From positions 250,001 through 314,000 of the forward strand of contig NZ_JAEMHM010000002.1 in the NCBI RefSeq assembly GCF_016458275.1: 64,000 nt of DNA, read 5' to 3'. Origin of the DNA: Geomesophilobacter sediminis (lineage in GTDB: Bacteria; Desulfobacterota; Desulfuromonadia; Geobacterales; Geobacteraceae). Every line of letters starts with the position of its first letter. Within the stretch, counting starts at the first letter, position 1. Positions 16,576 through 24,593 of this stretch are shown here, piece after piece. The notes under the pieces were generated by a model. The model was not told the origin of the DNA, ran no database searches, and was given only the letters and a program-made list of their open reading frames with translations. A program made the position numbers and the translations under genes.

Positions 16576-18374
16576 TCCGGCAGGCGGCTGAGGCCCATTC
16601 GGAGCACCCCGCCGTGCGGCAGCGCCGGGCGGGTGGGTGGTGCGAGGTCTCTTATGGCGCCCTGTTCGAGGCGGTGGCCGAGGTAGGGACCGCCCTGGTC
16701 GAGCTCGGTCTGGGCTACGGGGAAAAGGTCGGCATCCTGCTCAACGCCGGTGCGTCGTGGATCATCGCCGACCTGGCAGTGTTGTGCGTTGGGGGGATCG
16801 ATGTTCCCCGGGGGAGCGACTTCAGCCTCGAGGACCTCTCCTTCATCGCCAACCATGCCAATCTCGCCGCCGTGATCACCGACCTCCCTCCGGAGCCGAT
16901 CGAGCGGCTCCGGGAGGCTGCGCCGACCCTGCGCTTCGTGGTTCGACTCGGCGACCCCGGCGGGGCGGGCGCGGCCGTTATCCCCTGGGGGCAGCTCCGG
17001 GAGTCGGGGCGCGCGCTGCTTGCGGCCGGGGACCGGCGCTTTTACCAGCGGCTGGATCAGATCGTCACCGGGGACATCGCGACCATCATCTACACCTCCG
17101 GCACCACCGGGCACCCCAAGGGGGTGATGCTCTCCCATGCCAACCTGATCAGCAACGTCACCGCGATCCGGGAGAACCTCCCGATCCATCCCCGGGAACG
17201 GTTTCTCTGCGTGCTCCCCCCGTACCACATGTTCGAGCGGACCGTCGAGTACCTCGCCCTGGCCTGCGGTGGGTGCCTCACGTTCACTGACAAGAACAAT
17301 TTTCGCGGCGACCTCGCGGAGGTGCGCCCCAACATCGTCGCCGGGGTGCCCAGGTTGTGGGAGCTGCTTTATCAGGGGGTCGCCGACCGCCTCCGCCGGC
17401 ACCGCTGGTCGGCTTTTCTGGAGATGCTCCTGGAGGGGAGCCGCCGTTTCCACCGGGCGGGACGCGGCGGTGCCGGTGCGGCGCGTCTGCTCGGCTTGGC
17501 GAGCTACCCGATGCACCTGCTTGCCGAACAGCTCATCTACAAGGCGGTACGGCAGGGATTGGGCAACGAGCTCCGCTTCGCGGTGAGCGGCGGCGGAATG
17601 CTGCCGGCCCACCTCGACGAGTTCTTCGCCGTGGCGGGGGTGACCCTGCTGAACGGGTACGGCCTCTCCGAGACTTCGCCGGTGCTGACCGTGCGGGTCC
17701 CCCACGACAACCCCATGGGAACGGTGGGTAAGCCGCTTCCGGGAACCGAACTGAAGATTGTCGGGGAAAATGGCATCGAGGTTCCGGCCGGACAGCCCGG
17801 GGTGGTCTGGGCGCGGGGTGGGCAGGTGATGCTTGGCTACTACAAGGACCCGGAGGCGACCGAACAGGTGCTCCGGGATGGATGGCTCAATACCGGGGAT
17901 CTCGGGGTGCTGACCGAGGCGGGCGATCTGGTTATCGTCGGCCGGGCCAAGGATACCATCGTGCTGCGGGGTGGGGAAAACGTGGAGCCTGAGCCGATCG
18001 AGAACGCGCTCCTTTTGAGCCCGTACCTGATGCAGGTGATGGTGGTGGGTCAGGACCGGAAATACCTGGCGGCGCTCGTGGTGCCGGATCTTCCGGCGAT
18101 CGAGGGGTACGCCCGGAAAAACGGCATCGATCTTCCCGCCGGGGACGCGGCGGCGCAGCACCCGGCGGTGGTGGCCCTGGTGAAAAGCGAGCTGGCGCGC
18201 CTGCACAATGGGAAGCCGACCACGAGGAATTACGAGAAAATCATCAGGTTCCGGATCATCGTCGAGCAGTGGACCCTGGCGAGTGGTCTGATGACCTTTA
18301 CCCTCAAGAAGAAACGGCCGGCGATCGCGGCGGCCTGCCGGGAGGTCATCGAGGAAATGTACCGGGAGGGGTAG
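16554..18374 (+). CDS. Long-chain acyl-CoA synthetase-like AMP-forming ligase
   Basis: This 606-residue adenylate-forming enzyme has the P-loop-like TSGTTGHPKG (about 181-190), GYGLSETSP (A5 region), and GWLNTGDLGVLTEAGDLVIVGR split as the A7/A8 motifs. The final catalytic lysine region ends TFTLKKKR. Such enzymes activate fatty acids to acyl-AMP and then acyl-CoA or acyl-ACP. The gene starts inside the 3' end of the patatin gene, so the two are translationally coupled. The product could supply acyl groups to the PEP-CTERM-linked N-acyltransferases nearby; that link is inferred. Confidence 0.88.
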   Translation: MATICSLIRQAAEAHSEHPAVRQRRAGGWCEVSYGALFEAVAEVGTALVELGLGYGEKVGILLNAGASWIIADLAVLCVGGIDVPRGSDFSLEDLSFIANHANLAAVITDLPPEPIERLREAAPTLRFVVRLGDPGGAGAAVIPWGQLRESGRALLAAGDRRFYQRLDQIVTGDIATIIYTSGTTGHPKGVMLSHANLISNVTAIRENLPIHPRERFLCVLPPYHMFERTVEYLALACGGCLTFTDKNNFRGDLAEVRPNIVAGVPRLWELLYQGVADRLRRHRWSAFLEMLLEGSRRFHRAGRGGAGAARLLGLASYPMHLLAEQLIYKAVRQGLGNELRFAVSGGGMLPAHLDEFFAVAGVTLLNGYGLSETSPVLTVRVPHDNPMGTVGKPLPGTELKIVGENGIEVPAGQPGVVWARGGQVMLGYYKDPEATEQVLRDGWLNTGDLGVLTEAGDLVIVGRAKDTIVLRGGENVEPEPIENALLLSPYLMQVMVVGQDRKYLAALVVPDLPAIEGYARKNGIDLPAGDAAAQHPAVVALVKSELARLHNGKPTTRNYEKIIRFRIIVEQWTLASGLMTFTLKKKRPAIAAACREVIEEMYREG

Positions 18375-18422
18375 CGGGGCGGCATCGATCGCGCCATTGC
18401 CCCGGCCCCCCTTTCCGGTCGG

Positions 18423-18704
18423 TTACAGTCCCGCCGAATTGGTGTAGATCTCGTCGGTAAGTTCGGCGGCCCAGACGGAAACCTCCGCCGGGGTCCCGTG
18501 GAAGAGGGGGCGCGCCGCGGAGCATTCCCCTTCCAAGTGACAGTTAACCCGGTCCAGTGCCTGAACCAGGGTCCCCAGGGCGTCCTGGTCGGCGATGGTG
18601 TAGTCGAAGCAGGCGCTAAGAACATCATCGATCAGGGCGTTTCCCACCACGTCCCCCTGCAGCAACTGCGTCACCTCAAACAAACGGTAGTGTGCCCCTC
18701 TCAT
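18423..18704 (-). CDS. Small hypothetical protein
   Basis: This 93-residue soluble, acidic protein has no signal peptide. I chose the ATG at 18704, which follows an excellent AAGGAGG site and gives MRGAHYRLFEVTQLLQGDVVG; a longer in-frame start at 18791 has no such site. The sequence is mostly helical, with two cysteines (SACFDY and GECSAA) and no motif I recognise. It converges on the acyl-CoA ligase and is divergent from the XRE/S24 gene, sharing a short AT-rich promoter region with it. Confidence 0.65.
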   Translation of the reverse strand: MRGAHYRLFEVTQLLQGDVVGNALIDDVLSACFDYTIADQDALGTLVQALDRVNCHLEGECSAARPLFHGTPAEVSVWAAELTDEIYTNSAGL

Positions 18705-18732
18705 GCCGACCTCCTTCCTCTGTGACCCGCTA

Positions 18733-18865
18733 AATATTCCAGAGAAATAATTTGGTTGTTTTTGTGATCCGAATTGGTTAGTATGGTGCAAATGACTATA
18801 TCAACGCGATAAATTGTCTGTCAAGGAATCTTTGTCGGGCGGCAAAAATATTTTTGAGGAATATT
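18733..18865. promoter_or_regulatory. AT-rich divergent promoter region with inverted AATATTCC sites
   Basis: AATATTCC at 18733-18740 and its complement GGAATATT at 18858-18865 flank the divergent start region, the second overlapping the ribosome site of the XRE regulator. They could be half-sites for autoregulation by that regulator. The region is visibly AT-rich, so chance is possible. Confidence 0.3.
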
Positions 18866-18866
18866 C

Positions 18867-19508
18867 ATGGGCGAAGAATATGGCGAGGGAATCGGGGAGC
18901 GGATCCGCCAGGCGCGGCGGACCCTGGGGATGACGCAGCAGAAATTTGCCGCGTCGGTCGGTATCGGTCAGGGGTTTCTCAGCAATATCGAGGGCGGCAG
19001 GAAGCTTCCTTCCAAGACGCTGCTGATCGCCCTCATTCAGACCCACCGGCTCGACCCCGACTGGCTGATCGGCGGCGCCGGCATGGCAGCGGAGGGGGAG
19101 CGTGCCGCCCCTGGCGCCGCGCCTTCCGAGGGTGCCACGACGGTGAAGGCGCCCCTTTTGGCAAGGGTTCCGGAAGAACTTCCCCGCGGCGGCCTCCCCG
19201 CGCAGCAGTATGTAGCGGTCCCCAACCTTCCCGAGGGGTGCTATGCGATGATCTGCCACGGGAACTTCATGGCTCCCACGCTGCGCGACGGCGACCTGGT
19301 GATCCTGCGCCCCGACGGAGAGAAGAAGAGCGGGGATGTGGTCCTGGTGAACAACCTGTGGGGCGAGCCGATCCTGAGGCGCTACCGGATCAAGGACGAG
19401 GAAGTATATCTGACCGCCGACAACCCCGCCTATGCCCCGTTCCACCCCGATGATAAAACCCGAATCATCGGCGTCGTCGTGGACGTGTGGCGCAGGATAC
19501 CGATGTGA
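18867..19508 (+). CDS. XRE-family regulator with catalytically dead S24-like domain
   Basis: This 213-residue protein has an N-terminal Cro/CI helix-turn-helix (about 10-65, MTQQKFAASVGIGQGFLSNIE, shown in two parts: MTQQKFAASVG and IGQGFLSNIE). An Ala/Gly-rich linker and a LexA/CI-type C-terminal domain (about 115-210) follow. In active S24 proteins the serine lies in GDSMxPT; here the same place reads G132-N-F134-M-A-P-T. The general-base lysine (usually in a TLKRL-like strand) is replaced in PILRRY (R171). It is therefore likely a DNA-binding regulator that dimerises but cannot self-cleave. The start ATG follows GAGG. Target genes are unknown. Confidence 0.82.
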   Translation: MGEEYGEGIGERIRQARRTLGMTQQKFAASVGIGQGFLSNIEGGRKLPSKTLLIALIQTHRLDPDWLIGGAGMAAEGERAAPGAAPSEGATTVKAPLLARVPEELPRGGLPAQQYVAVPNLPEGCYAMICHGNFMAPTLRDGDLVILRPDGEKKSGDVVLVNNLWGEPILRRYRIKDEEVYLTADNPAYAPFHPDDKTRIIGVVVDVWRRIPM

Positions 19509-19622
19509 CCGCACCTGCAGGCTCGAGCCCCGGCACAAGAGGCGGTTCGGTCGGTATCTCCGGCGTTGGGTGGGGCTGATGACATTCCCGAGCCGGGCCG
19601 GAATAGGCTTCTTTTGCTCCGG

Positions 19623-20525
19623 CTAGAGACGGGACGGCGGTTGGGGGAGCGGGTTTATTCGGAGATGGAAGCTTCCCTCATGCTCCGGCAGAGGGATCGC
19701 GCGGCAGGGCGCCTGGGCGGAAACGCCGGGAACAACTCCCCTCGGCCGTCGAGTTTGCGGGTGGCGGTGGTTCAGCAGGTCGATAAGCTGCCCCTCGTTG
19801 GTGATGATCCTCCAGACGTCGTGGCGCTCCTTGGCGACCCGGGTCAGCAGGGTTTCCAGATCGATGTGGCAGGGCTGGCGCAAGCCATGGAATTCCACCA
19901 GGGGGCCGATCTTGTGGAAATGAACCCCGAGCCGGGATAAAAGGCGCAACAGTGCCGGTTCCATCACCGCTAAAAGATCGGTTACCCCCTGCATCGCGCT
20001 CATGTGGATGACCCCCTTGATCAGTCCCAGGGTGAGGCAGGGCATGAGGCTCTCCGGCACCGGGCTCGCCGCGAGGCACTGGTGCGCCGAGTGCATCGCG
20101 CTTTGCTGCAGGGTGCGCTGCCGGAATTCCTTGGAGATGGAGAAACGCGAGATCTCGGCACAGTTGGCGAACCGGCGCGCATCGGAAAACAGGGGAACGG
20201 TGCAAAGCCGCTGGAACGGAAAGCTTGCCCCCGGGCCATCCGGGTGCGGAAGAATCAGCCGTACCGTGCCGGCCACCAAACCGGTCGCTCGTTCGATGAG
20301 CAGCGAATGGGAAGAGCGAACATCGTACTCGTCCGACTCGCACTGGTTCGGGTGGTTCCTCGGGTCCTCGTAATTTCTCTCCTTGCAGTAGACCTGGAAC
20401 CGGAGCCGGTAAGCGTGCTCTCGCAGCGTGGGGGTGTTTGCCGGAACGAGATCGAACCAATGGTCGAAGTTGTCCGCCGTCTGCAGTTGGTTTCTGACTG
20501 CGGTATTTCCAGGGTTTGCTTGCAT
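19623..20525 (-). CDS. PEP-CTERM/exosortase-associated N-acyltransferase (N-acyl amino acid synthase-like)
   Basis: This 300-residue member of the acyltransferase family found beside exosortase systems is related to FeeM-type N-acyl amino acid synthases and more distantly to acyl-homoserine-lactone synthases. The N-terminal core has HAYRLRFQVYCKERNYEDP, an acidic pair in ESDEYD, then AGTVRLILP and the EISRFSISKEFR stretch typical of the fold. The MQANPGNTAV start at 20525 follows GGGAGAG; the longer frame reading upstream runs through a terminator hairpin and is rejected. A GEMM-I riboswitch and terminator precede it. A paralogue lies at 30492. Confidence 0.83.
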   Translation of the reverse strand: MQANPGNTAVRNQLQTADNFDHWFDLVPANTPTLREHAYRLRFQVYCKERNYEDPRNHPNQCESDEYDVRSSHSLLIERATGLVAGTVRLILPHPDGPGASFPFQRLCTVPLFSDARRFANCAEISRFSISKEFRQRTLQQSAMHSAHQCLAASPVPESLMPCLTLGLIKGVIHMSAMQGVTDLLAVMEPALLRLLSRLGVHFHKIGPLVEFHGLRQPCHIDLETLLTRVAKERHDVWRIITNEGQLIDLLNHRHPQTRRPRGVVPGVSAQAPCRAIPLPEHEGSFHLRINPLPQPPSRL

Positions 20526-20616
20526 GATTTTTTCTCTCCCAAGGGCGGCGCCGATGCCGTCGTGCTCTCGATAGCTTCCATGAGGGGACTGCTTGATCGT
20601 TCGGACGCGCGCAAAT

Positions 20617-20673
20617 ACAAAACAGCCGGGTGCCGGACCTTTCAAGGTGAAAGATAATTCGGCAACCCGGCTG
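20617..20673 (-). terminator. Terminator / expression platform of the GEMM riboswitch
   Basis: On the minus strand CAGCCGGGTTGCCG (20660-20673) pairs with CGGCACCCGGCTG (20623-20635), leaving one bulged T, and is followed by TTTTG. The upstream arm is also the 3' part of the riboswitch aptamer, including P1/P3 bases, so aptamer folding and terminator formation exclude each other. Ligand binding should therefore allow read-through (an ON switch). The T-tract is short. Confidence 0.7.
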
Positions 20674-20735
20674 TCTCAGAGAGATCCTATGGCTTTCCGC
20701 CCCACCCTCGCGAGTGGTTTAGTATTGTCGTTATC
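20653..20735 (-). ncRNA. GEMM-I cyclic dinucleotide riboswitch (possibly 3',3'-cGAMP type)
   Basis: Read on the minus strand, an imperfect P1 forms between GATAA-CG-CAA (20735 inward) and TTG-CG-TTATC (ending 20653). J1/2 then reads TACTAAACC, P2 is CCACTC closed by a GCGA tetraloop and GGGTGG, and the conserved GGCGGAAAGCC follows. P3 with GGATCTCTCTGAGAC ends in the receptor strand AGCCGGGTTGCCGAA. The base aligned with the c-di-GMP-contacting G20 of known GEMM RNAs appears to be A, as in the cGAMP-selective Geobacter subclass. This alignment is by eye. It lies 128 bases upstream of the acyltransferase start. Confidence 0.85.
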
Positions 20736-20792
20736 AGCCTAAGATTTAGAGACCGGAGCCTACATCAAAGAGCAAAGCAAGTACAGAAGAAT

Positions 20793-21566
20793 TTATGCGT
20801 CCCGGTGGATGCGCGTCTTGTGTTTCGAGAGATTGTCGTTTAGCTGCGAGAGGATCTCCGTCGCCGCGCCGACGATGTGGTCGCTGCCGAAGCCGGCGTG
20901 CGCCATCTCCCGGTAGAACGACTTGGCGAGCATCTTGGAAAGCCGTTCCGGGTCGTGCGCCGCCGCCTCCTTGAGGACCTGATCCCCCTCCCGCGCGATC
21001 GCCATCTGTGCGTAGCGGGACCGGAGCAGGTTCTGCAGTTGAATCACCTGGATCGATTTTCCGGTGAGGATGGCGATGAACGAGGCGAGGTTCAGGTCGT
21101 CCCCCGAGAGCAGCCGCCCGTCCTCCGGAGTAGAGACGTTGAGCACTCCGATCACCTTTTCGGCGATGATGATCGGGACGCAGAGAAATCCCTTGTCCGG
21201 CGCATCGGGACGGCGCGCCTTGGGCAGAAACGGCGAGCTGCCGATGTCCTGGACCAGAAGCGGCTGCCCGGTAGCCGCGACGTGTCCGGCGATCCCCTCT
21301 TTCACCTTTACCGCCTCCTGCGAGGCCGACGCCGGAAGGTCGCCGTGCTTGGCGAAGATCCGTAGGGTGAACTCCCCGCCGGACTGGTCGTCCCGGAAGA
21401 GCATGATCGAGCAGGTCCGGCATTTGATGATGGCGGCCGCCTGATCCAGCAGTTCGGACAGGCATTGGTCCAGGCTTTGTTGCTGCTCAAGGAAGTTTGC
21501 CAGGCCGACCAGCTTGACGAACTGGTCCTGCTGGGCGTCTCGGCAGGTGCTCGGTTGCATCTTCAT
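20793..21566 (-). CDS. GAF-domain protein
   Basis: This 257-residue protein has no signal peptide. One GAF domain spans about 20-175 (CRTCSIMLFRDD, then GIAGHVAATGQPLLVQDI, GFLCVPIIIAEKVIGVLNV). A C-terminal helical region of about 80 residues follows with no catalytic domain. GAF domains bind small ligands or sense redox or light; the ligand is unknown. Its C-terminal region lacks kinase or cyclase signatures, so it may act on a partner. It lies directly upstream, same strand, of the riboswitch-controlled acyltransferase, and is divergent from the exporter operon. Confidence 0.85.
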   Translation of the reverse strand: MKMQPSTCRDAQQDQFVKLVGLANFLEQQQSLDQCLSELLDQAAAIIKCRTCSIMLFRDDQSGGEFTLRIFAKHGDLPASASQEAVKVKEGIAGHVAATGQPLLVQDIGSSPFLPKARRPDAPDKGFLCVPIIIAEKVIGVLNVSTPEDGRLLSGDDLNLASFIAILTGKSIQVIQLQNLLRSRYAQMAIAREGDQVLKEAAAHDPERLSKMLAKSFYREMAHAGFGSDHIVGAATEILSQLNDNLSKHKTRIHRDA

Positions 21567-21743
21567 GTTGCCTCACTCTAGAGAATTAATTACCTAGCAC
21601 TCAAAAACCCTGCTGCTGACTGTCTCAGGAGATATCAATGATAGCTTGAGTTTAAAAGCTGTCCAGGATTTTTGAAAAAGAAGGCTATCATAAATTCTTT
21701 TCAAGGTTGCGGGACCTGTAAAGCGTATGGTATAAGTTGGTCC

Positions 21744-22871
21744 ATGTTTTACATCGCCTTGAAGATCATACTCTACGACAAACTGCGATCCTTTTTCACG
21801 CTGTTGGGGGTAGTCTTTGCCGTCAGTTTGATCTTCGCTCAGGTAGGGATCTACCAGGGGCTGATGGAGGCATCATCGGTCCTCATTGACCACACCGCCG
21901 GTGATATATGGGTCACCTCGAAGAACAGCAAGAACTTCGATTTCTGCCAGCCCTTCCCGGAATACTTTTATTACTCTGCGCTTCAGGTTCCCGGCGTGCA
22001 GTCGGTCGACAAGGCGATCATCGGTTGGGGGATGATCCGCCAGCAAAACGGCGGACAGGAGCAGGTCGAGATCATGGGGTACCAACCCGACCGCGGGGTG
22101 GGCGGCCCCTGGGACCTGAAAGAGGGGAGGCCCAGCGACGTGAAGAACGGCAACTTCATGATCGTCGATGAGTCCGCGGTGAAGCGGCTCGGTGCCTTCA
22201 AAGTCGGCGATTACCGCGACGTGATGGCGCGCCGGATCCAGATCATGGGGATTTCCCGCGGAGTGAAGTCATTCACCACCGCCCCCTACCTTTTCACTTC
22301 CTACTCTTTGGCCCAAGAGCTCGTCACTTACGTCGGCCACGACAACACCGTCTTTCTCATCATCAAGACCCTCCCCGGCTCCGACAAAGGGACGGTCATC
22401 CGCCTCCTCAGGGAGAAGCTCCCTGCCATGGACGTCCTCTCGAAGGAGGAGTTCAGTTCGAAGACTCGTCTTTACTGGACCATCGAGACCGGCGTTGGCT
22501 TCTCCTTTCTGTTGACGATCATGGTCAGCTTCTTCATCGGGATGCTCATTGTCGGGCAGACCATCTACAACTCCACCATCGAGCACATCAAGGAGTACGG
22601 GACCATGAAGGCGCTGGGCGCCTCAACGGCCGAGATTTCCCGGATCATAGTTTCGCAGGCGGCAATCAACGCCTTGGTCGGCTATTCGGTGAGCCTGCTG
22701 GTCACCCTGGCGTCGGTGAAAATGTATGAGGCGGGAGGGATGGTCATGGTGGTGAAGACATCGGTCAACCTCATCATCCTGCTTATGACCATGCTCATGT
22801 GTCTTTGCTCGGCATTCTACTCCATTAAGAAAATCAAGAACATCGATCCGGCGATCCTGTTCCGTGGGTGA
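21744..22871 (+). CDS. ABC transporter permease, DevC/MacB (FtsX) type
   Basis: This inner-membrane permease of 375 residues starts with one membrane span (SFFTLLGVVFAVSLIFAQVGI). A large periplasmic domain of about 220 residues and three C-terminal spans follow, the architecture of FtsX/DevC permeases that export lipids or peptides through a tripartite channel. I prefer the ATG at 21744 because DevC proteins start this way (MFYIALKIILYDKLRS). A TTG at 21672 with an AGGA site would add 24 polar residues and cannot be excluded. First gene of an operon with ATPase, adaptor and TolC. Confidence 0.8.
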   Translation: MFYIALKIILYDKLRSFFTLLGVVFAVSLIFAQVGIYQGLMEASSVLIDHTAGDIWVTSKNSKNFDFCQPFPEYFYYSALQVPGVQSVDKAIIGWGMIRQQNGGQEQVEIMGYQPDRGVGGPWDLKEGRPSDVKNGNFMIVDESAVKRLGAFKVGDYRDVMARRIQIMGISRGVKSFTTAPYLFTSYSLAQELVTYVGHDNTVFLIIKTLPGSDKGTVIRLLREKLPAMDVLSKEEFSSKTRLYWTIETGVGFSFLLTIMVSFFIGMLIVGQTIYNSTIEHIKEYGTMKALGASTAEISRIIVSQAAINALVGYSVSLLVTLASVKMYEAGGMVMVVKTSVNLIILLMTMLMCLCSAFYSIKKIKNIDPAILFRG

Positions 22872-22875
22872 CTGC

Positions 22876-23565
22876 ATGGTTCCTGTGGTGGCGAAAGAGC
22901 TGAGCAAGATCTATCGGGAGGGGAGCCTGGAGGTGACCGCGGTGGCTTCGGTGGACCTGGAGTTCCAGTCCGGCGAACTCATCGGGCTATTCGGCCCTTC
23001 CGGGAGCGGGAAGACCACCCTTCTCTCCATGCTGGGCTGCATGCTGAAGCCGACCGGGGGGACCCTCGAACTCTTCGGCCAAGACATCACCAGCCTCGAC
23101 GAACGGGATCTCCCGGCGATCCGGAAGAAGTACATCTCCTTTATCTTCCAGGGGTTCAACCTCTTCCCGCCGCTCACGGTCTACGAAAACGTGATGCTGG
23201 TCATGAATCTGAAGCGGATCGATCCGATGGTGGCCGACCAGCGGGCCCGGGAACTCCTGGAGGCGGTCGGGCTCGGCAAGCGGATGAACTTTCTGCCGCG
23301 GGAGCTGTCCGGCGGGCAGCGCCAGCGCGTTGCCATCGCCCGTGCCCTGGCCGCTGATGCGCCGCTGATTCTCGCCGACGAGCCGACCGGCAACCTCGAC
23401 CATGAAAACGGCCGAACGGTGATGGAAATGCTGAAGACACTTGCTTCGGAGCAGAACTGTTGCGTCGTGGTGGCCACCCACGACAACCGGATCAATGATC
23501 TTTTCGACCGTGTCGTCTGCATGGAAGACGGCCGGATGCTCCCGGAGAAACGGAAGGAAACATGA
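22876..23565 (+). CDS. ABC transporter ATP-binding protein (DevA/LolD type)
   Basis: This 229-residue ATPase has Walker A GPSGSGKTT, Q-loop FQGFNLFPPLT, signature [15 protein letters not shown] and Walker B LILADEPTGNLD, the last being the LolD/MacB/DevA subfamily form. It energises the neighbouring FtsX-type permease. The ATG at 22876 lies four bases after the permease stop; an overlapping GTG at 22864 is possible. It overlaps the adaptor gene by ATGA. Confidence 0.92.
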   Translation: MVPVVAKELSKIYREGSLEVTAVASVDLEFQSGELIGLFGPSGSGKTTLLSMLGCMLKPTGGTLELFGQDITSLDERDLPAIRKKYISFIFQGFNLFPPLTVYENVMLVMNLKRIDPMVADQRARELLEAVGLGKRMNFLPRELSGGQRQRVAIARALAADAPLILADEPTGNLDHENGRTVMEMLKTLASEQNCCVVVATHDNRINDLFDRVVCMEDGRMLPEKRKET

Positions 23566-24593
23566 ACAAGTCACGCGCACCTATTGTCTCGATGGTGGTT
23601 CTCGGCCTGGTCACCGTCTCGCTGGCCATTTTCGGCCCGAGGTTATTCCAAAAGAAGGCGCCCGTCGTCTCCGACTCTTCCAAAACAACGCCGCAGGAGC
23701 GTTCGTATTACGCGAAGGGGGTGGTGGAGAGTAGTCACGATCTCCTTTTGGGGAGCCAGGTAGCGGGGACCGTAAGCGAGCTCCTCGTGGTGGAGGGCGA
23801 CCTGGTCAAGCAGGGACAGCTGATCGCACAGGTAGAGGCGGGCAAAGCTCGAGCCCAGATCCAGCGGGCGGAGGCGGTCTTGGCCGAGCGTAAGGACCAA
23901 TTGGCCGAACGCCGGGCGGGAAACCGCCTCCAGGACATCCGCATGTCGGAAAACCTGACCCGCAGCCGCAAGGTGGTCTACGAGAAGGCGAAGACCGACT
24001 TCGAGCGCCAGCAGCGGCTTTACGCAAAGGACGCGACCACCAAGGCAGACGTCGACGCGATGGAAGAGAAGATGAAGGTTTCTCTGGAGCAGTACGAAGA
24101 GGCGCGCCAAAACGAGCTCAAGCAAAAGAGCGGGACCCGCAGCGAGGAAATCCAGCAAGCCGCTTCCCAAGTACGGTCGGCCGCTGCCGATCTGGCCTTT
24201 CTCCAGGCTCAGCTCAAGGATCACGAGATCCGGGCGCCGCGAGACGGCCTGATTACGGAGAAGCTGAAGGAGGCTGGGGAGACGGTCGAGCCGGGAATGC
24301 CGGTGGTTCGGCTGATCGATCCCCACGCGCTGCGGGTGCGGGCGGAATTGGAGGAATCCGACGTCGGCCGGGTCCGGGTAGGGCAGCCGGTCGAGGTAAC
24401 CACCGATGCCGCGCCGGGGCAGGTCTATGTCGGAACGGTTTCCTCGGTGCTGCCGGCGGTAAAGAAAAAATCCCTCAAGACCTTCGACCCGCTGGCATCC
24501 TATGACATGAACAGTCAGGAGATCCGGATCAATCTCCAGGATACTTCCGGGCTCAAAAGCGGTATGACCGTCACGGTCAAGTTCAAAAGATGA
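23562..24593 (+). CDS. HlyD/DevB-type periplasmic adaptor
   Basis: This 343-residue membrane-fusion protein has an N-terminal signal anchor (PIVSMVVLGLVTVSLAIFG), a lipoyl-like half (GSQVAGTVSELLVVEGDLVKQG, split as GSQVAGTVSELL and VVEGDLVKQGQ) and a long coiled coil at about 85-215. The second lipoyl half and a beta-barrel (RAPRDGLITEKLKEAGETVEPG, begun RAPRDGLI) follow. It bridges the ABC permease and the TolC channel. It overlaps both neighbours by a few bases. The length and single anchor fit DevB. Confidence 0.9.
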   Translation: MNKSRAPIVSMVVLGLVTVSLAIFGPRLFQKKAPVVSDSSKTTPQERSYYAKGVVESSHDLLLGSQVAGTVSELLVVEGDLVKQGQLIAQVEAGKARAQIQRAEAVLAERKDQLAERRAGNRLQDIRMSENLTRSRKVVYEKAKTDFERQQRLYAKDATTKADVDAMEEKMKVSLEQYEEARQNELKQKSGTRSEEIQQAASQVRSAAADLAFLQAQLKDHEIRAPRDGLITEKLKEAGETVEPGMPVVRLIDPHALRVRAELEESDVGRVRVGQPVEVTTDAAPGQVYVGTVSSVLPAVKKKSLKTFDPLASYDMNSQEIRINLQDTSGLKSGMTVTVKFKR

